64,000 nucleotides of DNA from Thalassotalea litorea (GTDB taxonomy: Bacteria > Pseudomonadota > Gammaproteobacteria > Enterobacterales > Alteromonadaceae), in contig NZ_VCBC01000004.1 of assembly GCF_005843925.1 (NCBI RefSeq), positions 1 through 64,000 of the forward strand, in the 5' to 3' direction. This document shows positions 26,657 through 36,724 of this stretch, in pieces. Made by a program: the position numbers and the translations under genes. The notes beneath the pieces were generated by a model. That model did no database searches and was not told the DNA's origin. It worked only from the letters and a program-made list of their open reading frames with translations. Numbering within the stretch: position 1 is the stretch's first letter; every line of letters begins with the position of its first letter.

Positions 26657-27475
26657 ATGATGAACAGATTATCCATGATCAGAACAATTGCGATAACGTT
26701 GATTTGTACGTTATCCATTAGTACGAGTTGGGCTGGAAGTGCCAGCCCAAAGGACAACCAACATGATGTTGAGGTATTGAAGTCTTTTGCTAAGCAAGTG
26801 GAGCGCTATGCGGCTGAGCAAGGTGCCCGGGCATTCATTATTGGCCGAATTGGCAGACCGAAATCTCAGTTACCTGAAGGTGTAACCTTTACCCATGCAG
26901 CGATTGCCATTTATTCGGATATTCAACTCGATAATGGCGACACCATCCAAGGGTATGCGGTGCATAACCTTTACCAAAAAGAAGGTGACAAAAGTAAAAG
27001 TACGCTCGTTACCGACTATCCGGTCGACTTTTTTTGGGGCGTTCATGATCTCAAGGCTGGGATCATTATTCCTGAACCGCAATTGCAAGCTCGTTTGATT
27101 CAGGCGATCGCTCGAGGTGATAACGCCAAAGTCCATAATGCGGAATATTCGGTGATGGCTAATCCATTTAACGGTGAATTTCAAAACTGTACTGAGCATA
27201 CTCTGGATGTGATCAATGCCAGCATTTATCAAACAACGGACAAGGCAAAGTTAAAAGCGAATGCCAAGGCTTATTTTCAGCCGCAACGCATCAAAACCAG
27301 TCCGCTTGCCCTGCTGTTTGGTTCGGCCTTTATGAAAGATCTCACCTTGAAGGATCATAGTGGCAAAATTTATACCGCGACATTCACCTCTATCGCACAA
27401 TATTTGGAGGAGAATAGCTTGATGCGTAACGCAGTAATGCTCGATGAAAACGGTAATACCAGTTCGCTATTGTAA
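26657..27475 (+). CDS. DUF2145 family secreted protein
   Basis: 272 residues (start ATG at 26657 or 26660; AGGAG at 26647-26651 fits either). Signal peptide about 1-27. The body carries the DUF2145 pattern: ARAFIIGRIGRPKSQLPEGVTFTHAAIAIYS and GYAVHNLYQ, and later NCTEHTLDVI with a conserved Cys and His. The His in FTHAA plus the Cys in QNCTEH recall NlpC/P60-like or papain-like amidase layouts, but I cannot confirm catalysis. Confidence 0.75.
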   Translation: MMNRLSMIRTIAITLICTLSISTSWAGSASPKDNQHDVEVLKSFAKQVERYAAEQGARAFIIGRIGRPKSQLPEGVTFTHAAIAIYSDIQLDNGDTIQGYAVHNLYQKEGDKSKSTLVTDYPVDFFWGVHDLKAGIIIPEPQLQARLIQAIARGDNAKVHNAEYSVMANPFNGEFQNCTEHTLDVINASIYQTTDKAKLKANAKAYFQPQRIKTSPLALLFGSAFMKDLTLKDHSGKIYTATFTSIAQYLEENSLMRNAVMLDENGNTSSLL

Positions 27476-27520
27476 AAGAGCGCGGTGTTAAAAACGGTGG
27501 TTTTCATCCGGAAAACCGTA

Positions 27521-27592
27521 AAGATTCTTTTCAAATGCTTTCAATGTTTATTGTGGTTTACCATTGAAGGTATCGAAAAGAATCTTTTCTAT
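27521..27592. terminator. Long inverted repeat, shared terminator of convergent genes
   Basis: aagattcttttc (27521-27532) pairs perfectly with gaaaagaatctt (27575-27586). An inner arm, ttcaatg/cattgaa, extends the stem. A and T runs on both sides fit a bidirectional terminator between the DUF2145 gene and the symporter gene. Confidence 0.7.
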
Positions 27593-27620
27593 TGCAGGCA
27601 AGCGCCTCAAAACACCAGTT

Positions 27621-28901
27621 TTAGTCGTTAGACTTGTTATTGATATAGCGATTTAATACGGTTGCGGCAGTCATATCACCGGTAACATTGACCACAGACC
27701 GGCCCATATCGAGCAAGCGGTCGACCCCCAGAATAAGTGCCATTCCTTCCACGGGCAATCCTTGGCTGGCAAGCGTACCGGCTAAAATCGGTAAAGAAGC
27801 GGAAGGGATACCCGGGGCTCCAATGGAGGCAACCAAACTCAACAATACGATGGTCACCATTTGCGCCGTCGTTAAATCAATTCCGAATGCCTGGGCGATA
27901 AACAAAACGACGGTTGCCTGATACATTGCAGTGGCATCCATATTAATGGTGGTACCCAAGGGAATAATCAGCCGACTTATCTGGGGTTTAACCCCGTGCA
28001 GGGATTCAGTGACTCGCAGGGTTACGGGCATAGTCGCACTGGAAGATGAGGTCGCGAGTGCCAGAGCCATAACTTCCCGACAATTACGAAGAAATTCCCA
28101 GGGGGATTTTTTTGCAAACACTGCAATGATAAACAGATAAACCAGGATGATACATAACAGGCCTATCAACACGTTAATAAAGAATAACGAAACGGCGCTA
28201 ATCGCACCAAGCCCTTTGGTTATGATGACGTTTGCAATCAGGCCAAAGACAACAATGGGGGTGTACTTCATCAACCAAAGTACGATGGTCATGCATAAAG
28301 ATTGCACACTCTCCATAAGTGCTAACAATGGTTGTGCACTTTTGTTGTCCATATGCAATAAACCAAAGCCAATGATGATTGCCGCGACCACAACTTGCAA
28401 CATTTGATTCTGGCTCAAATGGCTGAAAATATTGGTGGGGAAAATTCCAGTAATCATGCCGATCAAGCCATTCTCGGTAAGGTCCAACCGCTGCATCTCT
28501 GGGGGCGAGAGTTGCCCAAGATACTCAGGATTCATGACGAGTCCGGGTTGGATCCAGCCGGCGAGGACAAACGCTAAAGCAATGGCTAATGCGCTGGTGC
28601 AGAGTATGTAGCTAACACCAAAACCTAAGGTCTTTAGCGCTTTCACATCATTAGAGCTGGCAATCCCTAATATGACAGAGCTTAACACCAGTGGCAGGAC
28701 AATGAATTTCAGCAGCATCATAAAAATGGTGCCGGGGAGAGCGAGCCATTGTCCGAGAGTTCTGGCCGTATTTACATTGACCAGGCCAAAGTTTTCACTC
28801 AGCAAACTGCCAACACTAAACCCTAAAAAAAGGGCGATTAGTACTTTGAACCAAAGTTGCTGGCGAAAGTGGGTATTAGTCGGTTTTTCGGTTTCTGACA
28901 T
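27621..28901 (-). CDS. Dicarboxylate/amino acid:cation symporter (DAACS family)
   Basis: 426 residues from the ATG at 28901 (MSETEKPTNTHFRQQLWFK); a TTG 20 codons upstream is not convincing. About eight membrane helices and two re-entrant loops are expected. Signatures are the serine-rich loop ATSSSSATMPVTLR, the NMDATA cation-binding segment and GIPSASLPILAG. It takes up glutamate, aspartate or C4-dicarboxylates with Na+ or H+; the exact substrate cannot be told. Confidence 0.92.
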   Translation of the reverse strand: MSETEKPTNTHFRQQLWFKVLIALFLGFSVGSLLSENFGLVNVNTARTLGQWLALPGTIFMMLLKFIVLPLVLSSVILGIASSNDVKALKTLGFGVSYILCTSALAIALAFVLAGWIQPGLVMNPEYLGQLSPPEMQRLDLTENGLIGMITGIFPTNIFSHLSQNQMLQVVVAAIIIGFGLLHMDNKSAQPLLALMESVQSLCMTIVLWLMKYTPIVVFGLIANVIITKGLGAISAVSLFFINVLIGLLCIILVYLFIIAVFAKKSPWEFLRNCREVMALALATSSSSATMPVTLRVTESLHGVKPQISRLIIPLGTTINMDATAMYQATVVLFIAQAFGIDLTTAQMVTIVLLSLVASIGAPGIPSASLPILAGTLASQGLPVEGMALILGVDRLLDMGRSVVNVTGDMTAATVLNRYINNKSND

Positions 28902-29043
28902 GGCAGTGCTTTTTTTATTATTGCGATTGCTATAACTTAACCTTGTTTTCTCCGTGTGCAAAGGTTTGCCTGAAAAACACAGGGAGATGGTCCTATTTGC
29001 GCGATTGCATTGGCATGTACATTTGACGGCTTATTTTGAAGGT

Positions 29044-29514
29044 CTATTTTGACGGCTTGTTTTGACGTAAGTACCTGTCCAGTTGATTGGCAAATTGTTG
29101 CTTATCTGCCGCGGAGAGTGGTGCCGGGCCTGAAGTTTGTACACCACTGGCTCGCATGGTATCGAAAAAATCACGCAGATTCAGACGAGAGCCGATGTTT
29201 TCATTAGTAAACAATTCACCGCGTGGTGACAAGGCGATGGCGCCTTTATCGATGACTTCTTTAGCAAGGGGAATATCCTGAGTGATAACCAGATCCCTGG
29301 CGCTAACTTGTTTGACGATTTCATCGTCGGCAATATCAAAACCACTGCTAACTTGAGTAAAACGAATGAATTTTGATGGTGGTACGCGCAATGGATGATT
29401 GGCCAATAGGTTCGTTTGTGTCTGGGTGCGATCTGCGGCCTTAAATAAAATTTCTTTGATGGGGGCTGGGCAGGCATCGGCGTCTACCCAAATCACAATG
29501 TCATGGTCTGCCAT
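29044..29514 (-). CDS. yaiI: YaiI/YqxD family protein (UPF0178, PIN-like)
   Basis: 156 residues. [15 protein letters not shown] at the N terminus and [21 protein letters not shown] in the middle are the conserved acidic blocks of this family, distantly like PIN nucleases. No activity is established. It lies 17 bases downstream of the CAP-domain gene and probably shares its transcript. Confidence 0.9.
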   Translation of the reverse strand: MADHDIVIWVDADACPAPIKEILFKAADRTQTQTNLLANHPLRVPPSKFIRFTQVSSGFDIADDEIVKQVSARDLVITQDIPLAKEVIDKGAIALSPRGELFTNENIGSRLNLRDFFDTMRASGVQTSGPAPLSAADKQQFANQLDRYLRQNKPSK

Positions 29515-29531
29515 AAGGTTAAGGTTCCTAT

Positions 29532-30143
29532 CTATTTTCTTTGTTGTTGATCGGGTTTTAAAACCGGGTCAAAAATCGATTTGTTTGGAATCTGCTCGGC
29601 ACTAAATTGGTTGCTTTGATTTGGCATATAACCTTTGCTGACATATACGACCCAGTACTCGACATGAGGGGCATTAGTATCTCGTAGAAAAGCGACACCG
29701 ATTTCGTCCTGCTCCAAATAAAAAGGCAGTTCACCTAAGAGGTGCTGGCGATGGGCGGTGGATTGTTTAAACGCACGCCAAGCCGAATCGGCGCTCGTGT
29801 AGCCACCGGCAATGGCTTCTACCTGATTACTCATCATACTACCGTAATAGTCAGGAAGTTGATAACCCCCATTGCGTAAGTGAGAGTTCGGACTGCCATC
29901 AAGGTTATGCATTACCATCCCGTGTTCTGCCATGATTCGGGCTTTATCTTGAGCCAATGCCGTCAAAAGCTTATTACAACGCAACTCTGCTCGTTGTTGC
30001 TCACTATCTTGTTTAATTAAATTTGCCAGAATAACCGCTTGCTGGTGGTTGCCGCACTCATTTGTAAAAACGGGGGCACTTTTTGCGGTTGCAATAGTAG
30101 TAATGAATATAAGAGACAGAATTAAAGGGAATGAACGCTTCAT
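29532..30143 (-). CDS. Secreted CAP-domain protein
   Basis: 203 residues. Signal peptide 1-20 (ATA-KSA). The CAP/SCP fold is read from [53 protein letters not shown] and YWVVYVSK, the usual CAP motif order with the His residues in place. Bacterial CAP proteins are periplasmic or surface proteins of mostly unknown role. Confidence 0.85.
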   Translation of the reverse strand: MKRSFPLILSLIFITTIATAKSAPVFTNECGNHQQAVILANLIKQDSEQQRAELRCNKLLTALAQDKARIMAEHGMVMHNLDGSPNSHLRNGGYQLPDYYGSMMSNQVEAIAGGYTSADSAWRAFKQSTAHRQHLLGELPFYLEQDEIGVAFLRDTNAPHVEYWVVYVSKGYMPNQSNQFSAEQIPNKSIFDPVLKPDQQQRK

Positions 30144-30397
30144 GATTTAGATGAGGTGTGACTGCAAAATTGCTATCTATTTCACCACAACATCATGAAA
30201 AATAATATAAAAATTTGGCAGTGCTTTATTTGTGAAGGGTAAACATTCCTGTTGGAAGAACAATTATCACCTATGTCGCGCAGAGGTGTCTGTTGATTAG
30301 GGGGGGCATTTAATAACAGCTCACACTGGAGTGGAAGTGAAGGTGCGATTATTTCGAACCTTCAAGGGCAATCTGTATTTCGCTTAAGTATGCAAAG

Positions 30398-31060
30398 CTA
30401 ATAACTGGAAAAATTTAAACCGAAGTAATTGACCACGGCGCTTAATATCAACCAGATGCAAATCGCGATCAAACCATTTTTAAACTGTATCTGAGTCGGC
30501 TGTGCGATCATTTGTTGCTTTTTGCGACCGGTAAATATGGCGCCAATGACGTTGTCGCCACGAACGACATGCAAGATTCCAGCAATGGCGTGAATGCCAA
30601 TCAGGACGAGTAATACATCAAATAAGGTTTTATGCCAGGACACCATAAAAGCAGCGATATCATCGCTTACCAATGCATACAAAGGTCCTTCGCTAAAGAC
30701 ATCGTCTGAGCTAAACAGACCCGTGGCTAGCTGCAACCCTAATGTTAACAACAGGGCCATCACCATATATCCGCCTACCGGGTTGTGACCCACATGAGGG
30801 CGTGCGATATCATTGTTGCGCCAGGCATTAACCACCGCAATCGGCGTTTTGATAAAATTTGCAAAACGTGATGTTTGGCTACCGGCAAACCCCCAGAAGA
30901 TGCGAGTAAGCCAGAGTGCAAGTAGGGTAAATCCGGCAATAAAATGCCATTCAAAAATGCCTTCTTCGCCGGTATACCAAAGCAAAGCCAGCAACACTAG
31001 CTGGCTTAGATGATAAACCCGGGTAAAGCTGTCCCAGACTTTTACGCTGTTTGCGGACAT
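30398..31060 (-). CDS. Cytochrome b561-type membrane cytochrome
   Basis: 220 residues with about four to five membrane helices. Candidate haem histidines lie in VYHLSQL, EWHFIAGF, SWHKTLFD and IGIHAIAGILHVV, and the GHNPVGGYMV loop matches diheme b-type cytochromes of the b561/hydrogenase-cytochrome group. It starts three bases after the stop of the cytochrome b562 gene, so a membrane cytochrome exchanging electrons with the small periplasmic one is likely. Confidence 0.88.
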   Translation of the reverse strand: MSANSVKVWDSFTRVYHLSQLVLLALLWYTGEEGIFEWHFIAGFTLLALWLTRIFWGFAGSQTSRFANFIKTPIAVVNAWRNNDIARPHVGHNPVGGYMVMALLLTLGLQLATGLFSSDDVFSEGPLYALVSDDIAAFMVSWHKTLFDVLLVLIGIHAIAGILHVVRGDNVIGAIFTGRKKQQMIAQPTQIQFKNGLIAICIWLILSAVVNYFGLNFSSY

Positions 31061-31063
31061 GAA

Positions 31064-31501
31064 TTAATCGTCACAATCCATTTTAAAGGCTTTGTGACCT
31101 TTTTTGCTGGCTTTACCGATTTGACTTAGCGCTGCTTTACGCTCGTCATCTGTAGTCGCTTTGCTAAGCGCTTCAGCAGATTCTTGTAAATATGCCATGC
31201 CTTTTTGATATTGATCAAAATCAGCCTGCTGTGCGGCAGTTAATTCTTTGTTATCCGAAATCTGTAAAGGTACTAAACCATCACTTTTTTCAATATTGGC
31301 AAGCAAGTCTTGAGCAACGACGTTCATCGTCTCTGTGTCGCCGGCTTTCATGGCTTTTTTATAAGCTTTCATATTGTCTTTCATGTCGCCCATGATGCCT
31401 GCAAGTTCGGTTTCACCACACATTGGATGAACATCGTTGGCCATCGCCGGACCAGACATGGTTAAAGCGCATACGAAGCTGGAAATTAATAACTTTTTCA
31501 T
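31064..31501 (-). CDS. cybC: Cytochrome b562 family protein
   Basis: 145 residues with signal peptide 1-21. The mature protein is a four-helix bundle. A methionine in IMGDMKDNMK (M40 or M44) and H136 near the end (KKGHKAF) are the expected haem ligands; no CxxCH is present, so the haem is not covalently bound as in cytochrome c'. C28 and C143 sit at the two ends and could form a disulfide, a feature not usual in E. coli b562. Confidence 0.8.
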   Translation of the reverse strand: MKKLLISSFVCALTMSGPAMANDVHPMCGETELAGIMGDMKDNMKAYKKAMKAGDTETMNVVAQDLLANIEKSDGLVPLQISDNKELTAAQQADFDQYQKGMAYLQESAEALSKATTDDERKAALSQIGKASKKGHKAFKMDCDD

Positions 31502-31748
31502 AATTTAGTTCTCATTTTGTTGTACTAAAATCTGTCATTGGCAAATTTATACAGAGGTTAAGAGGAATATTCAATATTGTTTATCGGGTTTATACGACGC
31601 TTTGCCGCGAATGGTTCTAATGGTGAACACAAAGTTAGGTGCTTGTTGTTTAACTGAGATATACTGTGGACAAGTTTTCCTTACCAGACGGTGAGTTGGG
31701 AGAAAATTCCACAATCGCTGATCTGTCTACTGAATTGGAAAGGACTGA

Positions 31749-34166
31749 GTGAAATCCAAAGATCCCCACTTTAATCGTGAAGCAAAAAAATATGACAAGC
31801 CAATTGCCAGCCGTGAATTTTTGCTGTCACTTATTGAAGAAAAAGGCTACCCATTAACCTTCGTGCAAATCTGCAAACTATTAGATTATAGAAGCGAAGA
31901 GCAAAAAATTGCATTAAAACGCCGCTTACGCGCGATGGAAAACGCCGGGCAATTGCTGTTCACCAAGTTTAAGCAATATGCAAAAGCGAGTGCTACCACC
32001 GTCATTACCGGGGAAATCATTGGTCATCGCGATGGTTTTGGTTTTTTAAAGCCCGATGAAGGCGATAAGGATTTATTCATCCCTTACCATGAAATGCGCA
32101 ATGTCATTCATGGCGATATCGTCGAAGCGCGAGTGGTGGAAGGGGCTGATACTAAAAGCAAACAAGAAGTTAAAATTCTCGATATATTAGAGCCCCGCAC
32201 AGATGCCATTATTGGCCGGTTATTTGTTGATAACCAAAGTATTGTGGTGGTGCCAGAAGATGCGCGCATTACCCACGAAATCGTCATTCCGAAAGACAAA
32301 CGCGGCGCCGCTCGTCATGGTCAAATGGTCATTGTTGAATTATTACAACGCCCATCAAAACGTTCATCTGCCATTGGCCAGATCACCGAAGTGTTAGGGG
32401 ATCATATGGCGCCAGGTATGGAAATTCAGGTCGCGATCCATCAACACGATTTGCCCCATACCTGGAATGATGAATTGTTGGCAGAAACGGCAACGTTAAC
32501 TGAGGAAGTACCAGAATCTGCCAAACAAGGGCGAGTGGATTTACGAAACTTACCACTGGTAACCATCGATGGCGAAGATGCCAGAGATTTTGATGATGCG
32601 GTTTTTTGTGAGCCGAAAAAATCCGGTGGCTGGCGCTTGTGGGTTGCTATTGCCGATGTCAGTTACTATGTGCGTCCTGAAACGGCATTAGACGGTGAGG
32701 CGATAAAACGTGGTAACTCGGTGTATTTTCCCGAGCAGGTCATTCCGATGCTTCCTGAGGTGCTTTCAAATGGTTTGTGTTCATTAAATCCTCACGTTGA
32801 CCGCTTGTGTATGGTGTCCGAAATGACCATCAGCGCTAAAGGTAAGTTAACCGGTGCTAAGTTTTATCCTGCATTAATGCGTTCCCACGCAAGGTTTACG
32901 TACACCAAGGTCGCGGCTATTCTCGATGGTGATGCGCCCTTAAGGGAGCAATATAAAGACCAGGTTAACGATTTGGAAAATTTACATCAGCTCTATCATG
33001 CCTTGGTGCACGCACGCCGAAACCGTGGTGCAATTGAATTTGAAACCGAAGAAGTGCGGTTTATCTTTAATGCCAATCGCAAGATTGAATCGGTAGAGGC
33101 GCTAGTGAGAAATGACGCCCATAAAATCATCGAAGAATGTATGATTATGGCCAATGTCGCTACCGCGAAATTTATCGAAAAACATCAAAAACCCGGTTTG
33201 TTCCGAGTCCATGATAAACCTAATGAAGAAAAGTATGGGAATCTGCTTAACTACTTGAGTGAGTTAGGCGTAAACCTTGAGAAGAAGAAAGAACCAGAAC
33301 CTGCAGACTTTGGCGATATTATTGATAAAATCAGCGACAGACCGGATCAGGAACTGATCCAGACCATGTTACTGCGTTCAATGAAACAAGCGGTTTATCA
33401 AGCAGAAAATATAGGCCACTTTGGTTTAGCACTGCCCCATTATGCCCATTTCACTTCCCCCATACGCCGCTATCCAGATTTAGTTGTGCATCGCGTCATC
33501 AAATCAATTTTAGAACAGCAACAAAGCGATAAGGTTAATGTTGGTTTCCATGATTATGATCTTGGTCAAGTGACCGAGCTCGGTGAGCATTGCTCAATGA
33601 CTGAACGCCGGGCCGATGAAGCAACCCGTGATGTCGCAGATTTTCTAAAATGTGAATTCATGCAGGATCATGTTGGCGATACGTTTACAGGGGTAATTGC
33701 CACAGTCACGAATTTTGGCATGTTTGTGCGCTTGCAGGACTTTCATATTGAAGGTTTAGTTCACATCAGCTCATTAGGGCAGGATTTCTTTCATCATGAT
33801 GAAGTTCGCATGTGCCTGGTTGGTGAACGCAGTGGGGTTAAATACCATGTTGGCGATATTATCGAAGTGCAAGTGGCTGCGGTGAATATTGACGACAAGA
33901 AAATTGATTTGACGATAGGCAACCCCGTGACTGCTGGTAAAGCAAAAAGTAAAGGCAAGGCGAAAGGCTTGCGCCGCCGGACAAAACCGAATGGCAATGC
34001 ACCCAAGTCATCGGCTAGGTCATCGGCACCGGGTTCGCGAGCGGGCTCTGATAAAACATCGGCAACTACGCCTGCGGACAAACGCGGCAACAAAACTAAA
34101 AAATCCAGCGCCAAAAAGCGTAAGGGCAGGCCAGGTAAGAATGCTCGTAAAAACCCGAAAGGTTAA
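31749..34166 (+). CDS. rnr: Ribonuclease R
   Basis: 805 residues from a GTG start with AAAGGA six bases upstream. RNase R is a 3'-5' exonuclease that degrades structured RNA and takes part in rRNA quality control and trans-translation. N-terminal winged helix (REFLLSLIEEKGYPLTF), two cold-shock domains (about 80-240), an RNB catalytic domain with Asp-rich IDGEDARDFDDAVF, an S1 domain (about 635-720) and a Lys/Arg-rich tail follow in order. It heads the rnr-rlmB pair. Confidence 0.97.
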   Translation: MKSKDPHFNREAKKYDKPIASREFLLSLIEEKGYPLTFVQICKLLDYRSEEQKIALKRRLRAMENAGQLLFTKFKQYAKASATTVITGEIIGHRDGFGFLKPDEGDKDLFIPYHEMRNVIHGDIVEARVVEGADTKSKQEVKILDILEPRTDAIIGRLFVDNQSIVVVPEDARITHEIVIPKDKRGAARHGQMVIVELLQRPSKRSSAIGQITEVLGDHMAPGMEIQVAIHQHDLPHTWNDELLAETATLTEEVPESAKQGRVDLRNLPLVTIDGEDARDFDDAVFCEPKKSGGWRLWVAIADVSYYVRPETALDGEAIKRGNSVYFPEQVIPMLPEVLSNGLCSLNPHVDRLCMVSEMTISAKGKLTGAKFYPALMRSHARFTYTKVAAILDGDAPLREQYKDQVNDLENLHQLYHALVHARRNRGAIEFETEEVRFIFNANRKIESVEALVRNDAHKIIEECMIMANVATAKFIEKHQKPGLFRVHDKPNEEKYGNLLNYLSELGVNLEKKKEPEPADFGDIIDKISDRPDQELIQTMLLRSMKQAVYQAENIGHFGLALPHYAHFTSPIRRYPDLVVHRVIKSILEQQQSDKVNVGFHDYDLGQVTELGEHCSMTERRADEATRDVADFLKCEFMQDHVGDTFTGVIATVTNFGMFVRLQDFHIEGLVHISSLGQDFFHHDEVRMCLVGERSGVKYHVGDIIEVQVAAVNIDDKKIDLTIGNPVTAGKAKSKGKAKGLRRRTKPNGNAPKSSARSSAPGSRAGSDKTSATTPADKRGNKTKKSSAKKRKGRPGKNARKNPKG

Positions 34167-34241
34167 CAGTTGCAGGTTAAATGTCGACCTTGCTCCATTA
34201 ACATGAAATTTAAAGCACTAAAGGCAAACTAGTAAACAGCT

Positions 34242-34997
34242 ATGGCAAAACAAGACGAAATTGTCCTCGGTATCCACGCCGTCAATGCATTGATAAAACG
34301 TGCTCCGGAGCGCTTTATCGAAATTTGGTTTTTAAAAGGCCGGGAAGATGAGCGCCTGCTACCGATTATCAATTTGGCACGTAAATATGGTGTGTCGGTG
34401 CAGTTTGTGCATCGTAAAGCGCTGGATGATAAAAGTGAAGGTGAGCAACACCAGGGTGTGATTGCTCGCGTTAAACCCGGTAAGGTTTTTACTGAGCAGG
34501 ATCTCGATGACATAATCGAAGCGGCAAAGAAAAAGGGAAAGAACCCATTTTTATTGGTTCTTGATGGCGTGACTGATCCACATAATTTAGGTGCTTGTTT
34601 GCGAAATGCCGATGCGGCAGGAGTGGATGCGATTGTTGTCCCTAAAGATAATGCTGCCCGCATTACCTCGACGGTACGAAAAGTTGCAGTGGGTGCTGCT
34701 GAAACCGTGCCATTGGTGCAAGTAACAAATCTTGCCCGCAGCATGAAAGCCATGCAGGAACTGGGCGTTTGGCTGGTGGGTACTGCCGGTGAAGCGCAAC
34801 AATCCATCTATGAATGCAAACTCACCGGCCCTATTGCATTGGTGATGGGCGCTGAAGGTAAAGGCATGCGCCGCCTTACCCGGGAAACCTGTGATGAGTT
34901 AATTAAACTGCCAATGGCTGGCTCGGTATCGAGTTTAAATGTCAGTGTAGCCTGTGGTATTTGTCTATTCGAGATTGTTCGCCAGAATCTAAGTTAA
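34242..34997 (+). CDS. rlmB: 23S rRNA (guanosine-2251-2'-O) methyltransferase
   Basis: 251 residues. RlmB methylates the ribose of G2251 in the peptidyl-transferase P loop. An N-terminal RNA-binding domain (about 1-75) is followed by the SPOUT knot with motifs [32 protein letters not shown] and [18 protein letters not shown]. It follows rnr by 75 bases, the usual order in gammaproteobacteria. Confidence 0.97.
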   Translation: MAKQDEIVLGIHAVNALIKRAPERFIEIWFLKGREDERLLPIINLARKYGVSVQFVHRKALDDKSEGEQHQGVIARVKPGKVFTEQDLDDIIEAAKKKGKNPFLLVLDGVTDPHNLGACLRNADAAGVDAIVVPKDNAARITSTVRKVAVGAAETVPLVQVTNLARSMKAMQELGVWLVGTAGEAQQSIYECKLTGPIALVMGAEGKGMRRLTRETCDELIKLPMAGSVSSLNVSVACGICLFEIVRQNLS

Positions 34998-35011
34998 TCA
35001 CCTAAGTTTTG

Positions 35012-35060
35012 ATCAAGGGGTCAGAGTCGTTGAAAATATCAACTACTCTGACCCCTTGAT
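35012..35060. repeat. 16-bp perfect inverted repeat with GGGGTCAGAGT core
   Basis: atcaaggggtcagagt (35012-35027) and actctgaccccttgat (35045-35060) are exact reverse complements, and the inner gttga/tcaac lengthens the stem. It lies 15 bases after rlmB and may end its transcript. The GGGGTCAGAGT core is like repeats seen scattered in some gammaproteobacteria, including near REP-associated transposases (recalled, not searched). A degenerate copy is at 36259-36284. Confidence 0.7.
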
Positions 35061-35146
35061 ATTTATATCCCATCTGTTTGCTTTTATTGAGAAATTTATA
35101 AATCTGGATACACTAAAGCTAATCGTAGGGTTTGAGAGTTACGTGA

Positions 35147-36184
35147 ATGGCAAATATCATTATCTGTGCGGATGGCACCTGGAACCGTCCTGAAGAAGAC
35201 TTACAAAAAGACTTTCCAACCAATGTACTTAAACTGGCTCGCGCCATTTCGCCAGGTAGTGCCGATGATAAGCAACATGTTTTCTATGACTGGGGGTTAG
35301 GCTCATATCACAATGCGATGGGCGCTGGGACTACGGGCGCTGGTATCCATAAAAATATTCTCGATGGTTATCGCTATATCGCCCAGAATTATGCCGAAGG
35401 CGATCATATTTATTTATTCGGTTTTAGTCGCGGCGCATATACCGTTAGAGCGTTAAGTGGATTGATCAATAACTGTGGGATCTTAAAGCGCCAACATGCC
35501 AATCGGATTTCCGAGGCCTGGCAAATCTACAAAAGCCCGGTTTCTAAAAACGCACCAAAAGGTAAAAATTCCTCACAGTTTTTCGCGGATTATTGTCATC
35601 CGTCGAAACACATTCATTTTGTCGGTGTCTGGGATACGGTAGGCGCGCTGGGGATCCCGTTCAGTCTTATGGGGTTGTTTGATAGTCACGATGAATTTTA
35701 CGACACCAAGATGGGGTCAAACATTAGCTTTGCTCGTCATGCTCTAGCCATTGATGAAAAGCGTCAGGATTTCGAACCCACAGTTTGGATGCCCAGGGAT
35801 GGGGTCGATTTAAAGCAGGTCTGGTTTGCAGGCGTGCATTCTGACGTTGGCGGCTCTTATCCGCCGGACAAAAGTACCGGCAATGTGGCATCTGATATGC
35901 CTTTAGCCTGGATGCTTAACGAAGCACAACAAGTCGGGCTCAACATAGAAACGCATATACATGAACAACTTTCAGACGGCGAATTGGCACCAATTCATCG
36001 CTCACGTAAACACGTTTATCGATTCAAACGCCCCTTAGACCGACCCCTCTTAGTTGCAGGCAAACCCACATTGATTCATCCAAGTGTGCAAACACGATAT
36101 GAACACGATTCGAGCTATCGACCGCCGCAACTACAAAAGCTGGTTGAAGAAACCGGTTGGGAAAATTTGCCCATCGGAGAATAG
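35147..36184 (+). CDS. DUF2235 family alpha/beta hydrolase
   Basis: 345 residues. The N terminus IIICADGTWNRP and the nucleophile elbow FGFSRGAYT (S94) identify the DUF2235 fold, shared with Tle1-type phospholipase effectors of type VI secretion. A conserved Asp lies in VGVWDTVGALG and a His-Asp pair in WFAGVHSDVGGSYP. No VgrG, PAAR or immunity-like gene adjoins, and no signal peptide is seen, so a cytoplasmic lipase or esterase role is equally possible. Confidence 0.85.
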   Translation: MANIIICADGTWNRPEEDLQKDFPTNVLKLARAISPGSADDKQHVFYDWGLGSYHNAMGAGTTGAGIHKNILDGYRYIAQNYAEGDHIYLFGFSRGAYTVRALSGLINNCGILKRQHANRISEAWQIYKSPVSKNAPKGKNSSQFFADYCHPSKHIHFVGVWDTVGALGIPFSLMGLFDSHDEFYDTKMGSNISFARHALAIDEKRQDFEPTVWMPRDGVDLKQVWFAGVHSDVGGSYPPDKSTGNVASDMPLAWMLNEAQQVGLNIETHIHEQLSDGELAPIHRSRKHVYRFKRPLDRPLLVAGKPTLIHPSVQTRYEHDSSYRPPQLQKLVEETGWENLPIGE

Positions 36185-36355
36185 AGCAGCGTGTCAGGAT
36201 TATATCTTCTAGCGGTTGTCCGCTAGGCTTGTCTATCTTGATTTACCTTGTGCGGTTTTGATGAGCGAGTTAGAGTCGTTGAAGAGACTTCTTTATAGAG
36301 ATTCCCACGTAAAGATGACAAGCCGATAAATGCAATATAATAAGGCCTTGGACGA

Positions 36356-36724
36356 ATGAAAAGATTAATTGGGGTTTGTTTGCTACTGCTCTTTCTTATG
36401 ATGATTTGGAGCGATTCAACTCTCTGGGAAGATGACAAATATGCTGTGTATGTTATTGACGGTCAGGCTCATTTTGGCCTAAAGGCAGGCGACGATATAT
36501 ATATCGGCAGATTTGAACCAGAAATTGTAGCAGTTGGTTCGAATTCCGAATACGTTGTAATACAAAGGCGCATTCGTGGCGATATACTTTATTTCTATAT
36601 CAATAAAGCGCAGGATCATGGCTACTTGAATGCTGATGAAATAGTGTACGCCGGATATCAAAAAGACAAGTTTGAACAGTTGAAAGCTTCACATGGCTTG
36701 CCTGAGTTCAGTGTCTTTTTTTAA
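36356..36724 (+). CDS. Hypothetical protein with N-terminal signal or anchor
   Basis: 122 residues in AT-rich DNA. A hydrophobic segment (about 4-19) could be a signal peptide or anchor. The rest reads as a beta-rich domain (YAVYVIDGQAHFGL, IVAVGSNSEYVVIQRR, DILYFYINKA) that vaguely recalls DUF3997-like proteins. No clear ribosome site is seen. Real-gene status is probable from length and composition, not certain. Confidence 0.5.
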   Translation: MKRLIGVCLLLLFLMMIWSDSTLWEDDKYAVYVIDGQAHFGLKAGDDIYIGRFEPEIVAVGSNSEYVVIQRRIRGDILYFYINKAQDHGYLNADEIVYAGYQKDKFEQLKASHGLPEFSVFF

